The notes: generated by a model not told the origin, from the letters alone. Numbered from the stretch's first letter, positions 21,001 through 25,435 are shown. The stretch is DNA of 64,000 bases from Salmonella enterica subsp. diarizonae (GCF_008692785.1 NZ_VXJV01000015.1:1-64000), one strand, 5' to 3'. Program-made: numbers and translations.

Positions 21001-21444
21001 CGCTTTTTCTGCTGCTTCTTTAGCCTTTTCTGCTTCTTCCTTTGCTTTATCGGCCTCTTTTTTTGCGCCTTCAGCATCATCTAATTGCTTTTGTAGTTCT
21101 TCATCTTTCCTGGCATTTCTATTTTTACCGTTACCTTTCTTCTCCACCAGACCTGCATCAACTAAAGAACTATCAATTCGCTCAAGCTGAATATCTTTTA
21201 AATCCACACTCCCGATAACTTTGGAACCAGGGATACTCTTATCTTTAAACTTAATGATAAGATTGTTGCCTTTAATGCTTGAGTAAAGAGCTCCGTTGAC
21301 AATGATGACTGAACCATGCGACGTGGTAATATTCATGTCCGGCCCAGCCAAAGAAACCTTAGCTCCTTTGGCATCTCCCAAAGAGGAAAGGTCAATCACA
21401 GAATTCTGATCAGCAAAAACTTTTTTTATATTCATGTTTTTCAT
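1..21444 (-). CDS. siiE: SiiE giant non-fimbrial adhesin (C-terminus outside window)
   Basis: SPI-4 type I-secreted adhesin that mediates contact with polarized epithelial cells. The frame opens with ATG at 21444, 17 bases after the siiD stop, and is still open in the same frame at base 1, giving 7,148 codons. An in-frame ATG three codons later is an alternative start. Residues 1-95 form the N-terminal domain (FADQNSVIDLSSLG near the start). Residues about 98-171 are a Lys/Glu/Ala coiled coil. From about residue 230 I count roughly 70 BIg repeats of about 100 residues, each with the Asp-rich DDSGxxGDNxTN motif and an AGN turn; such Asp residues bind calcium in known SiiE. The last readable residues lie in one of the final BIg domains, so a terminal insertion and the secretion signal are missing. 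LT2 SiiE has about 5,559 residues and 53 BIg domains, so this allele is clearly longer. Domains in the centre are GC-rich and near-identical; those at both ends are AT-rich and divergent. Confidence 0.97.
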   Translation of the reverse strand, partial: MKNMNIKKVFADQNSVIDLSSLGDAKGAKVSLAGPDMNITTSHGSVIIVNGALYSSIKGNNLIIKFKDKSIPGSKVIGSVDLKDIQLERIDSSLVDAGLVEKKGNGKNRNARKDEELQKQLDDAEGAKKEADKAKEEAEKAKEAAEKAISEAFEIQNSSKQIEEMLQNFLSDNVAKDNLAQQDNAIQQNTLSKAAQNIKQDEAEKITPQPLNKNTGSGRSNSSKNYDNQFEAEPVKEKLKISFKLAAESNSGSKDDSITNFTKPQFIGSTSPNATVVIKINGISVGQVVADKLGNFTFTAPEKLADGTYNLEAEATTSNAMGSTKLAITIDSVIDKPSFELSPESSIPGHQGLTATLTPSIIGTAEENAKVNIYVNDKLITSVDVDKNGKWSYGFKGKELIEGDNNIKVVAVDKAGNQSEISNVITIDTIPPEKPTIELDINSDSGVKDDNITNSTLPTFIGVAEPGATVSIYIGIKHLGDVVAAKDGSWSYTLTEPLKDGEYHLTATATDIAGHTSETSDLTFTIDTRISYFSAELDPADDSGIVGDNVTNNSRPTFIGKSEPNTTINVKNSETGELVVLKANAEGEWQFAFTSDSAEGVNNLVFTVEDVAGNQKDFYFSYVIDTVAPTAPTVSLDDFVTLPNGIILSGDDTPALVGTAEPKSTISILREGKFYASIDVDSNGSWIYQFNEKLPQGVYDIEIVSQDIAGNKSSAIKYSFTIQTEVVIPKAELDAVDDSGEKGDWITNKHNALTLLGTAGKFATVNIIIDGKAIGVTTADEHGNWTFDISRNLSDDVYTVTVEAVDPLGNTASADYQLTIDSFTPIPAVMLHDSADSGVKGDLITRVNTPLFTGSAEPNAKVSIYVDGILSGEAIAGDDGVWNFQFSNILPDGMHEVMVKAEDIAGNKASSSIYNFQILTHTQKPTIELVDDTGLDNTDHIINEKRPALTGTAAPYSIVKLYIDNALVAEVRTNKDGVWDYTLKPDQSLADGDHKITATVEDIAGNIAHSDAFLFSVDTTISIPVVSLSPDSESGILDDNLTNIPKPTLILRNIDSDVRNVQVWDAISNTQIGIATQQSNGTWTYTFTSDLIDGLHQVYVKAEDIAGNKVTGPTFDFTIDTTLSIPVISLIAKDDTGVADDNITNINKPDFIISGIDSDAHRVVVQVTHNGVNEQIVLTQDGGNWVFTPASTWDDGSYTLQVTVEDEAGNIRQSTPLTVKVDTQIAINSIELINDTGIADDNITNDMRPHFRVEVPNDVNMVRLSIDGGKTWGSATKNTAGIWDYSWPTNVTEGSHILTVEATDIAGNKLTQTLDFTIDTLLTVPTIALDSADDSGVTGDNITNSKTPGFTLSNIDGDVIRVALQITHNGKNEVVALTQSGGNWVFTPDHDWADGSYTLQVTVEDEAGNIRQSTPLTVKVDTQIAIDNIELINDTGMVGDNLTNDIHPQFRVTVPDDVDRVRLSIDGGKTWVNATPGLIKGSWDYTWLGKVPEGKHTLIVEATDIAGNTATRTLDFTVDTTLSVPTITLDTANDSGVAGDNITNEKTPGFTLGNIDADASRVVVQVTHNGKSEEVELTQTSGNWVFTPTSAWADGNYTLTVKVTDEAGNTRQSAPLSVKVDTQVTIDGIVLVNDSGITSDNITNEVHPHFRVTVPEDVNVVRLSIDGGTTWINATPSSTGIWDYTWPDAVPEGKHTLVVEAIDIAGNKATQALGFTIDTTLSVPTITLDTANDSGVAGDNITNEKTPGFTINGIDADAIRVAVQVTHNGTNQEVELTQIGGQWHFTPASNWVDGNYTLTVKVEDRAGNVSQSAPLAVTIDTQTEINNIVLVNDTGMPDDNLTNALRPEFRVTVPEDVNAVRLSIDGGKTWVDAKKTSAGVWDYSWTTDITEGVHTLTVEATDIAGNTATRTLDFTVDTTLSVPTITLDTANDSGVAGDNITNEKTPGFTINGIDTDASRVVVTVTHDGKSEEVALTKNGGGWTFTPDSAWTDGRYTLTVTVEDDAGNIRHSAPLAVTVDTRTGINSIELVNDSGVAGDNLTNEMRPHFRVEVPEDVNAVRLSIDGGKTWMHASKSAAGVWDYSWLTDVPEGTYTLTVEATDIAGNTATRTLDFTVDTTLLVPTITLDNADDTGERGDNLTNRPQPNFILQHIDADVASVVVSVTHDGTTSVFDASQEAGGWRFTPDRDWTDGSYTLSVTVTDKAGNVSQSTPLTVTVDTHISIGKVELINDSGVVGDNMTNDIHPQFRVTVPEDVNSVRLSIDGGATWVKATQGAAGIWDYTWPDDVKDGKYTLQVEATDKAGNTITRMLEFTIDTTLTTPTIALDHKDDSGITGDNLTNAKKPGFILGNIDVDASRVVVQVTHDGKSEEVALTKSGGQWSFTPTAPWGDGSYTLTVTVEDKAGNVSHSAPLTVTVDTQTAINSIALVNDTGIPDDNLTNAVRPHFRVTVPDDVNAVRLSIDGGKTWVDAKRTSAGVWDYSWLTDVTEGVHTLTVEATDVAGNTVKETMGFTVDTTLSVPLIALDSADDSGVRGDELTRVNRPTFLLDNIDNDARHVTVEVQHGSTREVLKATQGANGRWSFTPAGDWADGQYTLTVKVEDEAGNIRQSAPLTVTVDTQTAIDGIELVNDHGISGDNLTNALRPEFRVTTPGDVNTVRLSLDGDTNWVNATKNAAGVWEYNWPGDVGEGKHTLTVEATDAAGNTATRTLEFTIDTTLSVPVITLDSADDSGNRGDNVTSVRSPGFTIENIDPDANRVTVQIAHDGSSREVELTQTGGRWHFTPDSAWTDGSYTLTVKVEDNAGNIRYSTPLDVKVDTHTSINHIELVNDNGVPDDNLTNEMRPQFRVTVPEDVTVVRLSLDGSGDWVNATAGATKGEWNYSWPSDVGEGKHVLTVEVTDAAGNTATKTLDFRIDTRLSEPVITLNSADDTGVPGDGLTSRAQPSFTLQDIDADVVRVTVSVEHGGRTETFDVLQGAGGWIFTPAAAWTDGSYTLKVTVEDEAGNIRHSAPLDVKVDTQTAIDRIELVNDSGEPADNLTNDVRPEFRVTVPEDVNRVRVSLDGGKTWMDATKASAGVWSYTWSSDVTEGAHVLTVEATDIAGNTATRTLDFTIDTTLSTPTIELDGPDDTGVQGDNLTNRSQPTFILKDVDPDAASVMVSVNHGGTTTTFAATNGAGGWRFTPASDWTDGAYTLSVTVTDKAGNVSHSAPLTVNVDTHVTIDSIVLVNDSSFIGDNLTNEVRPHFRVTVPGDVNVVRLSLNDGKTWGNATQSASGDWEYIWPDDVTEGKHTLTVEATDIAGNKATQMLEFIIDTTLSTPTITLDAVDDSGVAGDNITNEKTPGFTINGIDADASQVMVVVTHNGKSKELALTQVSGRWHFTPDSDWTDGNYTLTVKVEDKAGNMSQSSPLTVTVDTQTVISSIVLVNDSGIVGDKMTNNVHPHFRVTVPEDVNVVRLSIDGGTTWGNATQSAVKGIWNYNWPTDVGDGKYTLMVEAIDAAGNKATQTLEFIVDATLSVPTITLDTANDSGVAGDNITNEKTPGFTINGIDADAIRVAVQVTHNGTNQEVELTQIGGQWHFTPASNWVDGNYTLTVKVEDRAGNVSQSAPLAVTIDTQTEINNLVLVNDTGMPDDNLTNALRPEFRVTVPEDVNAVRLSIDGGKTWVDAKKTSAGVWDYSWTTDITEGVHTLTVEATDIAGNTATRTLNFTVDTTLSVPTITLDTANDSGVAGDNITNEKTPGFTINGIDTDASRVVVTVTHDGKSEEVALTKNGGGWTFTPDSAWTDGRYTLTVTVEDDAGNIRHSAPLAVTIDTQTEINNIVLVNDTGVPDDNLTNALRPEFRIEVPEDVNAVRLSIDGGKTWVDANKTSAGVWDYNWTTDITDGVHTLTVKVTDVAGNTATRTLDFTVDTTLLVPTITLDNADDSGTKGDDLTNVNKPTFLLGNIDSDARFVTVEIQHGSIKEVLTATRGTDGRWHFTPDNVWGDGRYTLTVKVEDEAGNIRYSAPLSVTVDTDITINKIELVNDSGVVGDNMTNDIHPQFRVTVPEDVNSVRLSIDGGATWVKAMQGAAGTWDYTWPDDVKDGKYTLQVEATDKAGNTITQMLEFTIDTTLSIPTIELDSKDDTGTQGDELTHRTQPKFILQHIDVDAVSVMVSVEHGGVTSTFDAIKGASGWSFTPTAPWGDGGYTLTVTVEDKAGNVSHSAPLTVTVDTQTAINSIALVNDTGIPDDNLTNAVRPHFRVTVPDDVNAVRLSIDGGKTWVDAKRTSAGVWDYSWLTDVTEGAHTLTVEATDVAGNTVKETMSFTVDTTLSVPLIALDSADDSGVRGDELTRVNRPTFLLDNIDNDARHVTVEVQYGSTREVLKATQGANGRWSFTPAGDWADGQYTLTVKVEDEAGNIRQSAPLTVTVDTQTAIDGIELVNDHGISGDNLTNAMRPEFRVTTPGDVNTVRLSLDGDTNWVNATKNAAGVWEYNWPGDVGEGKHTLTVEATDAAGNTATRTLEFTIDTTLSVPVITLDSADDSGNRGDNVTSVRSPGFTIENIDPDANRVTVQIAHDGSSREVELTQTGGRWHFTPDSAWTDGSYTLTVKVEDNAGNIRYSTPLDVKVDTHTSINRIELVNDNGVPDDNLTNEMRPQFRVTVPEDVTVVRLSLDGSGDWVNATAGATKGEWNYSWPSDVGEGKHVLTVEVTDAAGNTATKTLDFRIDTRLSEPVITLNSADDTGVPGDGLTSRAQPSFTLQDIDADVVRVTVSVEHGGRTETFDVLQGAGGWIFTPAAAWTDGSYTLKVTVEDEAGNIRHSAPLDVKVDTQTAIDRIELVNDSGEPADNLTNDVRPEFRVTVPEDVNRVRVSLDGGKTWMDATKASAGVWSYAWSSDVTEGAHVLTVEATDIAGNTATRTLGFTIDTTLSTPTIELAPDQDTGQSKNDNLTSLTQPVFVLGHIDNDVQRVELQIEHNGTFKNIILTESADGWRYRPDAALNDGSYKLTVTVTDTAGNKTTSAPLTVTIDSTLSTPVIALANGEDSGVVGDQLTNHDHPVFDLSHIDSDALHVMVRVTHNGSSHEEAAVFNNGKWSFSPSVSWADGLYQLAVVVEDRAGNVKESAQLDVRIDTTTTINNIVLLNDTGVLGDQLTNNAKPSFRVEVPADVAQMRATLDGGTTWIPIRRNADGQWIFASTNNLTDGQHTLRIEATDTAGNVASKDLVFNIDTHLQIPTIALGAGQDTGANTSDHITNISRPTFVIGNVDADVIKVMVTIGTNTYNATKVGGTWEFRPDNAIPDGSYNVSVTIEDKAGNIATSQPLSIMVDTRAEINSVTLLTDSGDSSSDNITNVNKPQFEIVAANDTVQVRVKIDNTGNWIDLAQSVEGHWEFNVGTALPDGQHSLLVEVVDVAGNVAQQTLNFTVDTTLREPNIVLDPTQDTGDDSNDNITNINKPTFIIGNVDNDVSHIVIHLDGRDYIIENNGAKLTFTPDKPLTDGHHTLTVTVTDIAGNTKTSAELQVEIDTQVQIDRVSLTTDSGVNDSDRITNVARPSFNIVTPDDVTKVLVSFDGVNWSPASKNAAGQWDFTAGSALLEGHYVLHVQATDRAGNTANSSLAFTVDTHVDGLNITMLDDTGNDAADRITNITSPRFEISARESLQVVTVTLNGNVTTLNKGMGNKWIYTPEIPLLDGHYKLEVTAEDIAGNTINQEISFTIDTTVPVPDVDLLDADDSGESAVDNITNVTKPRFIISDIPTDIDTVTIKINGVSYPITLDGSNTGTFQVPVALKDGVYEAVVVFRDLAGNISETKLPFTIDTATSVSVRMDPTSDTGSSNSDNLTNRKSPKFGGTAEPDAKLVITIIDDTSGHEVLKKLVTVGVDGNWSMTPDALADGIYTIKVVSTDVAGNTAEAQDRFTIDTVTPDPTIQLTDSSIDDMHEATSLRPEFKGIAEAFSTIMIQWDGKVIGSANANSNGEWSWTPPSILTPGSYVISIVAKDKAGNESSQVDFPVVIPVIDVTPPTIKLSDDSDSGALGDFITNDKTPTLIGSTLPNTIVSIYIDGKKVGEATSDTAGRYAFQMQEQPDGTYVVEVGILNPRVNEEIRSAAVSLVIDTQVADLEWHISGIHEDKYINTVTPEISGTSEPNSKITVFVNGVEKAAAYTTTGGHWGVILPTLGNDGNYVLTFKVEDIAGNVKEFGPQEITLDTVIAPLTVTLREVDDSGKLGDWITNKSHVNIDGTAEAGSTLTIKTQGGVVVTTFEVGNDGHWSAELDLSNGNNIFVVESVDKAGNSQQTELLVEYDTQIKISAISLSRDSNSGDKYDLITNDKSPELVAMTEPGATVQVYINDVLQATVEANSAGNVSYTMPANSADGNYHVQFVATDIAGNRTESAVATVTIDSEIAVFTIDEGSLPTISNSRALSVAGQGEAGAQVSIFVDNKLVNVVMVEADGSWRAPILLQDDGTFKIHFSITDIAGNTQASKNFSVDVDSSTEFPTITLEDSSNSGLVDDLITNHNTPSFVGTAEAGATIHFYVDEKIVANILVQDDGRWSYQFDNSLKDGEYSIRVVAEDTAGNRAESPRLIVTIDTSTYIEPPTLTAGSDNGMYINDGVTSQTRPQFSINGEFNQSVQIYIDGKLVDTVTVTDRNQVYQPVAPLGDGSHSIYYVITDKAGNTATSKTLDFSIDTSNKTPVVIEAIDGHTLAEMTGSDGKIYITDTTHNIIFRGSAEPDSLMDLTINGLNVGQVWVSQTGEWQMPVNSVYLSQGLLEIKIKSTDRGGNVNEKSYSIWVDTMIEDFTSELDDNKSSSQNDWWSNNTLITMRGLGEAGATVSLVLAGVTLATTVVAANGQWALSTDQLPEGKYDITLSIEDNAGNRKEEIREIFIDRAAPVAPAITYSDIVDDLVIMKGTGEAKSKLTITDSEGNIYTLTVPDNGNWSMAIPYPSEGKFTISSTDRIGNTSDVVSVDLIKEIPTISLAVDSNSGSKDDNITHDKQPTFIIGNLESDIVNVQIDINGMAYNAEKRADGVWFFTPDTALADGTYTISVTANDAAGNQKNSLPITVTIDTTLKVPEIALAAGEDTGASGSDNVTNHTQPKFTLQHIDADVTGVTVSVAHNGTTDTYPATKGDDGWSFSPSAAWSDGSYTLSVTVVDGAGNTQQSSSLTVT
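6694..10913 (-). repeat. siiE long repeat, copy A (C-terminal side)
   Basis: A 4.2-kb block of about 14 BIg domains (protein residues about 3511-4917) that recurs at 12079-16295. The offset is 5,385 bases from the left end to about 9370 and 5,382 from about 9860 on, so both copies stay in frame. Long stretches differ by only an occasional base. Two internal patches (about 8900-9110 and 9375-9780) are replaced by different domain sequence. The right boundary lies where the two copies diverge after the shared GGTCGGTAC..GACAGGGTG segment. Confidence 0.9.
9690..10622 (-). repeat. Local tandem domain-pair repeat in siiE, 597-base period
   Basis: Sequence at about 9690-10025 recurs at about 10287-10622, exactly 597 bases later, with few differences. 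This is one Ig-domain pair. The same pair duplication is present in copy B (about 15072-15407 and 15669-16004). It shows that the array grows in two-domain steps as well as by the larger block. Confidence 0.8.
10219..16875 (-). repeat. Six copies of an about 80-base near-identical segment
   Basis: The segment beginning AAAACCAGG(C/T)GTTTTTTCG on the plus strand and running through the CCAGCGTGATGGT stretch starts at 10219, 10816, 11416, 15601, 16198 and 16795. Copies differ by only a few bases. On the coding strand it encodes the start of the DDSG-type domain. Spacings are 597, 600, 4185, 597 and 597 bases, all multiples of three, so recombination between any two copies keeps the reading frame. 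Confidence 0.85.
12079..16295 (-). repeat. siiE long repeat, copy B (N-terminal side)
   Basis: Second copy of the 14-domain block (protein residues about 1717-3122). It is separated from copy A by 1,165 bases holding about four domains with only ordinary similarity to the sequence right of copy B. Copy plus spacer equals 18 domains, or nine domain pairs of about 598 bases. The boundary at 12079 is sharp: the TTCAATGGTTGGCG segment begins the match in both copies and the bases before it differ. Confidence 0.9.
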
Positions 21445-21460
21445 AAACGTATCTTTATCT

Positions 21461-22738
21461 CTAAGAAAGATTTAATCTTTTAGTATTAACAGGTTCTGAA
21501 AAAGCTTTATCCACGCCTTTCATCAGTGGAGACAGGAGGTACTCCATAATGCTATGCTTTCCGGTAATTATACTGGCATCAACTGTCATGCCTGGTTTTA
21601 ACCACCGCAAATCATCTTCATTTACGTCGAATGAAATAATTACCTTATAATATCGTTGAATAGTTCCTCCGGTGTTTTCTTCATAGGAGTCAGGGCTAAT
21701 ATTATCGATTGTCGCACTATATGACTTCATTTTTGGCTGGATAATTGATTGAACATCCAGTTTGACAGCTTCGTCTAAATATATTTGATCTCTGTACTTA
21801 GGTGGTATTTTTACGTCAGCCAACATAGTCTTCACCTTCGGTTTAATTTCAAAGAGTAAGTCAGCTGCCTGGATAACACCACCATGTGTAGTGGCACTTT
21901 TATTTATTTTATAAATAACCCCATCAACAGGTGAGTAAATATCCTCTTCATCTAATTGTTTTTCTATTACGTTTAGGGTTGAGTTAACGACTTCAAGCTC
22001 TTGCTGATTTTTAGATATGAGCTTAGATAATGAAAGCCTTAATTCATTATTCAGTGCCTTAATGTCATTACCAACCAACTCAATATCATCTTTTTTTAAA
22101 GTTATACTGCTCTCAATATCATTAATTTCAGATTTAACTTTAATATACACCTGTTTCTTATTTAGAAAATTAGTATACGGACTAATACCTTTTTTCACCA
22201 AAGGAGAGAGAATATTTATTTCTTCTGCGAGCAAAGCTAATTCTTTTTCTTTGGAATTTAATTTCTCCTGTAATCCATCAATCTCCGAATCAAGAGAATT
22301 TTTTTTTAATTCTTTAGTTCTTATCTGGCTATGAACCAGTTCAATATTAGCTTTTACCTCTTTGTTACTTAAAGAACTCACACCATCAAGTGAAATTAAT
22401 CCATCTTCATTTCGTTTATCAAGAATGAATGATATTTCGTTTACATCTTTATCCAGATACCCCTTTTGAGTTTTATAACGTTGATATTCCTTTTGTAAAT
22501 CAAGGTTAACTATCTTTGCAAGTAGCTCTCCTTTTTTTACAGTGTCTCCCTCTGTTACATAAATATCTTGTATCGTTCCACCTTTAGACAAAGATATTAG
22601 TTGAGCATTATCTTTGGTTGTAATAACACCCTGACCATGCACTACAGAATTTATCTTTACAAAATAGGTAAGAATGACAATCATAATTGTTAGCGTTATG
22701 ATTATCATCATAAGACGATCACTCTGCTTCCTGTTCAT
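21461..22738 (-). CDS. siiD: SiiD, type I secretion periplasmic adaptor (HlyD family)
   Basis: Membrane-fusion protein linking the SPI-4 ABC transporter SiiF to the outer-membrane channel SiiC for export of SiiE. The 425-residue product has one N-terminal membrane segment (about residues 9-27) after a short cytoplasmic lead. A biotinyl-lipoyl-like half-motif follows (about 35-75: GQGVITTKDNAQLISL and VTEGDTVKKGELLAKI). A long alpha-helical hairpin with heptad character spans about 120-265, then come a second lipoyl half (YSPVDGVIYKI) and a beta-barrel region ending at LKPGMTVDASI. The start ATG overlaps the siiC stop as ATGA, suggesting translational coupling. The gene is AT-rich like the rest of SPI-4. 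The family is secure from sequence; the partners are known from SPI-4 work. Confidence 0.96.
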   Translation of the reverse strand: MNRKQSDRLMMIIITLTIMIVILTYFVKINSVVHGQGVITTKDNAQLISLSKGGTIQDIYVTEGDTVKKGELLAKIVNLDLQKEYQRYKTQKGYLDKDVNEISFILDKRNEDGLISLDGVSSLSNKEVKANIELVHSQIRTKELKKNSLDSEIDGLQEKLNSKEKELALLAEEINILSPLVKKGISPYTNFLNKKQVYIKVKSEINDIESSITLKKDDIELVGNDIKALNNELRLSLSKLISKNQQELEVVNSTLNVIEKQLDEEDIYSPVDGVIYKINKSATTHGGVIQAADLLFEIKPKVKTMLADVKIPPKYRDQIYLDEAVKLDVQSIIQPKMKSYSATIDNISPDSYEENTGGTIQRYYKVIISFDVNEDDLRWLKPGMTVDASIITGKHSIMEYLLSPLMKGVDKAFSEPVNTKRLNLS

Positions 22739-24054
22739 TTTGTTATATTCAACTCACTAGCTGAATTTCCTTTCAGGTAATCAATTAAATGAAAAACTAA
22801 AGATAGTTGCTGTAGTTTCAGCATATATAAACTATATTTACTATCTACCATGCTTACATATGCCTGAAATGCTTCATTACGGCTAGAAATTAAATCAAGC
22901 AAACTTTTTTGTCCTAGCTGAAATTCTTGCTCATATAACCCAGTAAGTTGCAAAGCATTTTTATGAGAACGTTCAGCTACTAAATATGTTTCTTTTGCTG
23001 CACTGTACTTTGAAAGTTGGGAATCGATGTTATAACGCGTTTTCAGCAAAAAATCGTCAATTTGTAATTTTGCCTGAGAATAACTGGCTACCATTTTACT
23101 TTCTTGTGCTGAGTTTCTGAAGCCATTAAAAATATTTAAACTAACATTAACCCCTGTCTTAAATTCATTTTCGTAATCGCTTTTTTTGGCGCTGCCACTT
23201 GGATTATTCTGTACATAGCTAGACACTAAATCGACAGTTGGGAAATAGGAAGAGTTAGCAGCATTAATATCTTCTGAGGCCGCCTTGCGCGCGCTGACAA
23301 GCATTTTATAGTCATCATTGTACTTCATAACCATATTCATAAGCTTTTCAGGGCTATCCACAAAAATATATTTTTTAAATAAATCGAAATGTTCATCACT
23401 TTGGATTTGATCTGGCGATAACTGCATGCCAGTCATATTTTTCATCTTATACATTTCATCATCCAGCATTGATTGATACATAATACTTCTGGTATTCAAT
23501 GCATCGATCGAAACCTGTACTTTTCTCAAGTCAGATTGCATAGCAACACCAGATGATACCAATAGCGAAAAGGTACCCAACATGTTTTTATAAAATTCTT
23601 TCTCTTTATTTATACCATCAATCATTTCACGATATTTACTGATATTATAATAAGTTGTTATAACCTCTTGAGCTACTGTGTTTTTTGTTTTTTCATAATC
23701 AATATCACTACTGTTTTTTTCATATTCAGATTTTCTGATATTTGCTCCTCTTACACCAAAATCAGTAATCCGATACGATAGTGAAATTTTATTTTCAATA
23801 TTTCGTTCATCACCGGAAGACTCTTTTCTGTTATTATTAATACCAGACGATAGATCCAATGTAGGATAAAGCGAAGCCCTCGTAGCTTCTAAATCACTTT
23901 TTTTCTTTTCAGTTTCGTAATAGGAAATAGCAACAGATGGCTGATGTTTTAATGCAGCATCCACCAACTTACTTAATGGCAGTATTGCAAATTCACTAGC
24001 ATGAGCACCTTGCATAATAAAAGCTGCCGTTAATAAAAAATGTTTAATCTTCAT
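22735..24054 (-). CDS. siiC: SiiC, TolC-like outer-membrane channel
   Basis: Outer-membrane channel of the SPI-4 type I secretion system, where other type I systems often borrow TolC. The 439-residue product has a Sec signal peptide (about 1-19, ending GAHA before SEFA). Two internally similar helical halves typical of the OEP/TolC fold follow: LDLSSGINNN and YRITDFGVRG in the first half, VDLVSSYVQN and VSLNIFNGFRN in the second. The start overlaps the end of siiB by 11 bases and the stop overlaps the siiD start. Length fits the family and no break is seen. Confidence 0.95.
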   Translation of the reverse strand: MKIKHFLLTAAFIMQGAHASEFAILPLSKLVDAALKHQPSVAISYYETEKKKSDLEATRASLYPTLDLSSGINNNRKESSGDERNIENKISLSYRITDFGVRGANIRKSEYEKNSSDIDYEKTKNTVAQEVITTYYNISKYREMIDGINKEKEFYKNMLGTFSLLVSSGVAMQSDLRKVQVSIDALNTRSIMYQSMLDDEMYKMKNMTGMQLSPDQIQSDEHFDLFKKYIFVDSPEKLMNMVMKYNDDYKMLVSARKAASEDINAANSSYFPTVDLVSSYVQNNPSGSAKKSDYENEFKTGVNVSLNIFNGFRNSAQESKMVASYSQAKLQIDDFLLKTRYNIDSQLSKYSAAKETYLVAERSHKNALQLTGLYEQEFQLGQKSLLDLISSRNEAFQAYVSMVDSKYSLYMLKLQQLSLVFHLIDYLKGNSASELNITK

Positions 24055-25435
24055 TTTTTACCTCATCATGTAATAAGCTCTGCTTTAATAATTTCTGATG
24101 CATCAACGTTATTTTTTCCATTAATGGGATATATGTTTCACGATAACTAACTATTTCAGCACCTATCATTTTTGTTCTATCAATAATTTTTTCATCTGCA
24201 GCAGATAAGTTGGATAACGCTGAATGAATATTATTACTATCCTCATCTATGGCAGCTTTCATCTCTGTGACAAGGTGAGTAACCTTTACGTTTTCGATAG
24301 CAATACTATCTATGGTTTTTCTTTGGGAAACAGATTCCTGATGACATCTATCAAGTGATGCAATTACTGTATCGTTCTTTTTATCTATAGAGTCTTGTGT
24401 ATGGTTTAATTGAGCTAACATCACGTTATTTTCAGAAATTAAGGCATTACCTTTCGATAAATGTTCTGCCACATTATCCATGTTGTCAGAAATTTGGATG
24501 TAATGCTTATTACTAATATTTATATAATTATCAACCTGTTTAGAAAGCTGTTCTAATATCACAGTATTATCAGATAATTTATTCTGTAAGCTGGATAGGC
24601 CATCAGAAAAAACCGTCAGTTTTTTTTCTTCTGCTTGGGTGCGTGAAAGTTCAATGGATTTATAGTTGTCGAAAAACTCTCTAAATAGTTCCTTAAATTC
24701 GAAAAGTGTCTCTGATTCTATCCGTAAGCTTCGTTGTCGATTACTACTTGCCCGACTTCTTTTTACTTTTAATCTCTTAATTTCAGCAGAAATAAGAGCA
24801 TAAGAACTACGAACAAAAACACTTTGGGATGTTAGAAGAATAGCACACACAACCCCATAGATAGATGAAACAAAAGCAGTATTCATTCCTTTCAATGGTT
24901 CAGAAAGCGATGCCACCATCGTAACAATCATATGTAAAGTATTACTGGAACTTTCTCCACCAACTCCTGATGGGGTGCTCAATAGATTGCCTATTGATCC
25001 AATAGTAATAGACAAGCCTGCAAATGTTCCTAATAAACCAATTAGAGTAGAGACATTACTACAACTCATAATAAATGATAATCGTTGATTACGAGCTGTC
25101 GACACACTATCATCTAACTCTATTAATAAATTGGAATCACACTTCATGAAATCATCAGCAAAAATGACCTGATTAAGACTGGAAAGTGTAGAGCTTTTTT
25201 TATTGGCATTATTGGTAGTTAAAATTTCTCTTGCATCGCAATTTTTAAATACGGTAAATAATGTGCATACAGATCCCATAATATAGATAGCGATAATAAC
25301 ACTGTTATAGATCGCAGATACCATGAAATTATCAAAAACGTAACCCCTAATCCCATCAAAAGACAAAGCAATAAAAGGAATTATTGCGATAAGGAAACAG
25401 GTAAAGAAATAGCGATACTTATTTATAGATTTCAC
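24044..25435 (-). CDS. siiB: SiiB, MotA/ExbB-like proton channel subunit
   Basis: Inner-membrane protein that with SiiA forms a proton channel controlling release of SiiE from the cell surface (known from Typhimurium). The 463-residue product has two N-terminal membrane segments (about 9-27 and 36-60). A MotA/TolQ/ExbB-type pair follows at about 125-205, with the glycine-rich STLIGLLGTFAGLSITIGS segment and the NTAFVSSIYGVVCAILL segment. The C-terminal half is a long cytoplasmic coiled-coil region, unusually long for ExbB. The start codon is GTG at 25435, overlapping the siiA stop as GTGA, so translation is probably coupled to siiA. Confidence 0.94.
   Translation of the reverse strand: MKSINKYRYFFTCFLIAIIPFIALSFDGIRGYVFDNFMVSAIYNSVIIAIYIMGSVCTLFTVFKNCDAREILTTNNANKKSSTLSSLNQVIFADDFMKCDSNLLIELDDSVSTARNQRLSFIMSCSNVSTLIGLLGTFAGLSITIGSIGNLLSTPSGVGGESSSNTLHMIVTMVASLSEPLKGMNTAFVSSIYGVVCAILLTSQSVFVRSSYALISAEIKRLKVKRSRASSNRQRSLRIESETLFEFKELFREFFDNYKSIELSRTQAEEKKLTVFSDGLSSLQNKLSDNTVILEQLSKQVDNYINISNKHYIQISDNMDNVAEHLSKGNALISENNVMLAQLNHTQDSIDKKNDTVIASLDRCHQESVSQRKTIDSIAIENVKVTHLVTEMKAAIDEDSNNIHSALSNLSAADEKIIDRTKMIGAEIVSYRETYIPLMEKITLMHQKLLKQSLLHDEVKNED

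Noticed and set aside
1-21444. CRISPR array or satellite DNA as an explanation of the repeats
   Set aside because: The repeats are protein-coding, with about 300- and 600-base periods that keep frame and encode Ig domains; there are no short direct repeats with unique spacers.
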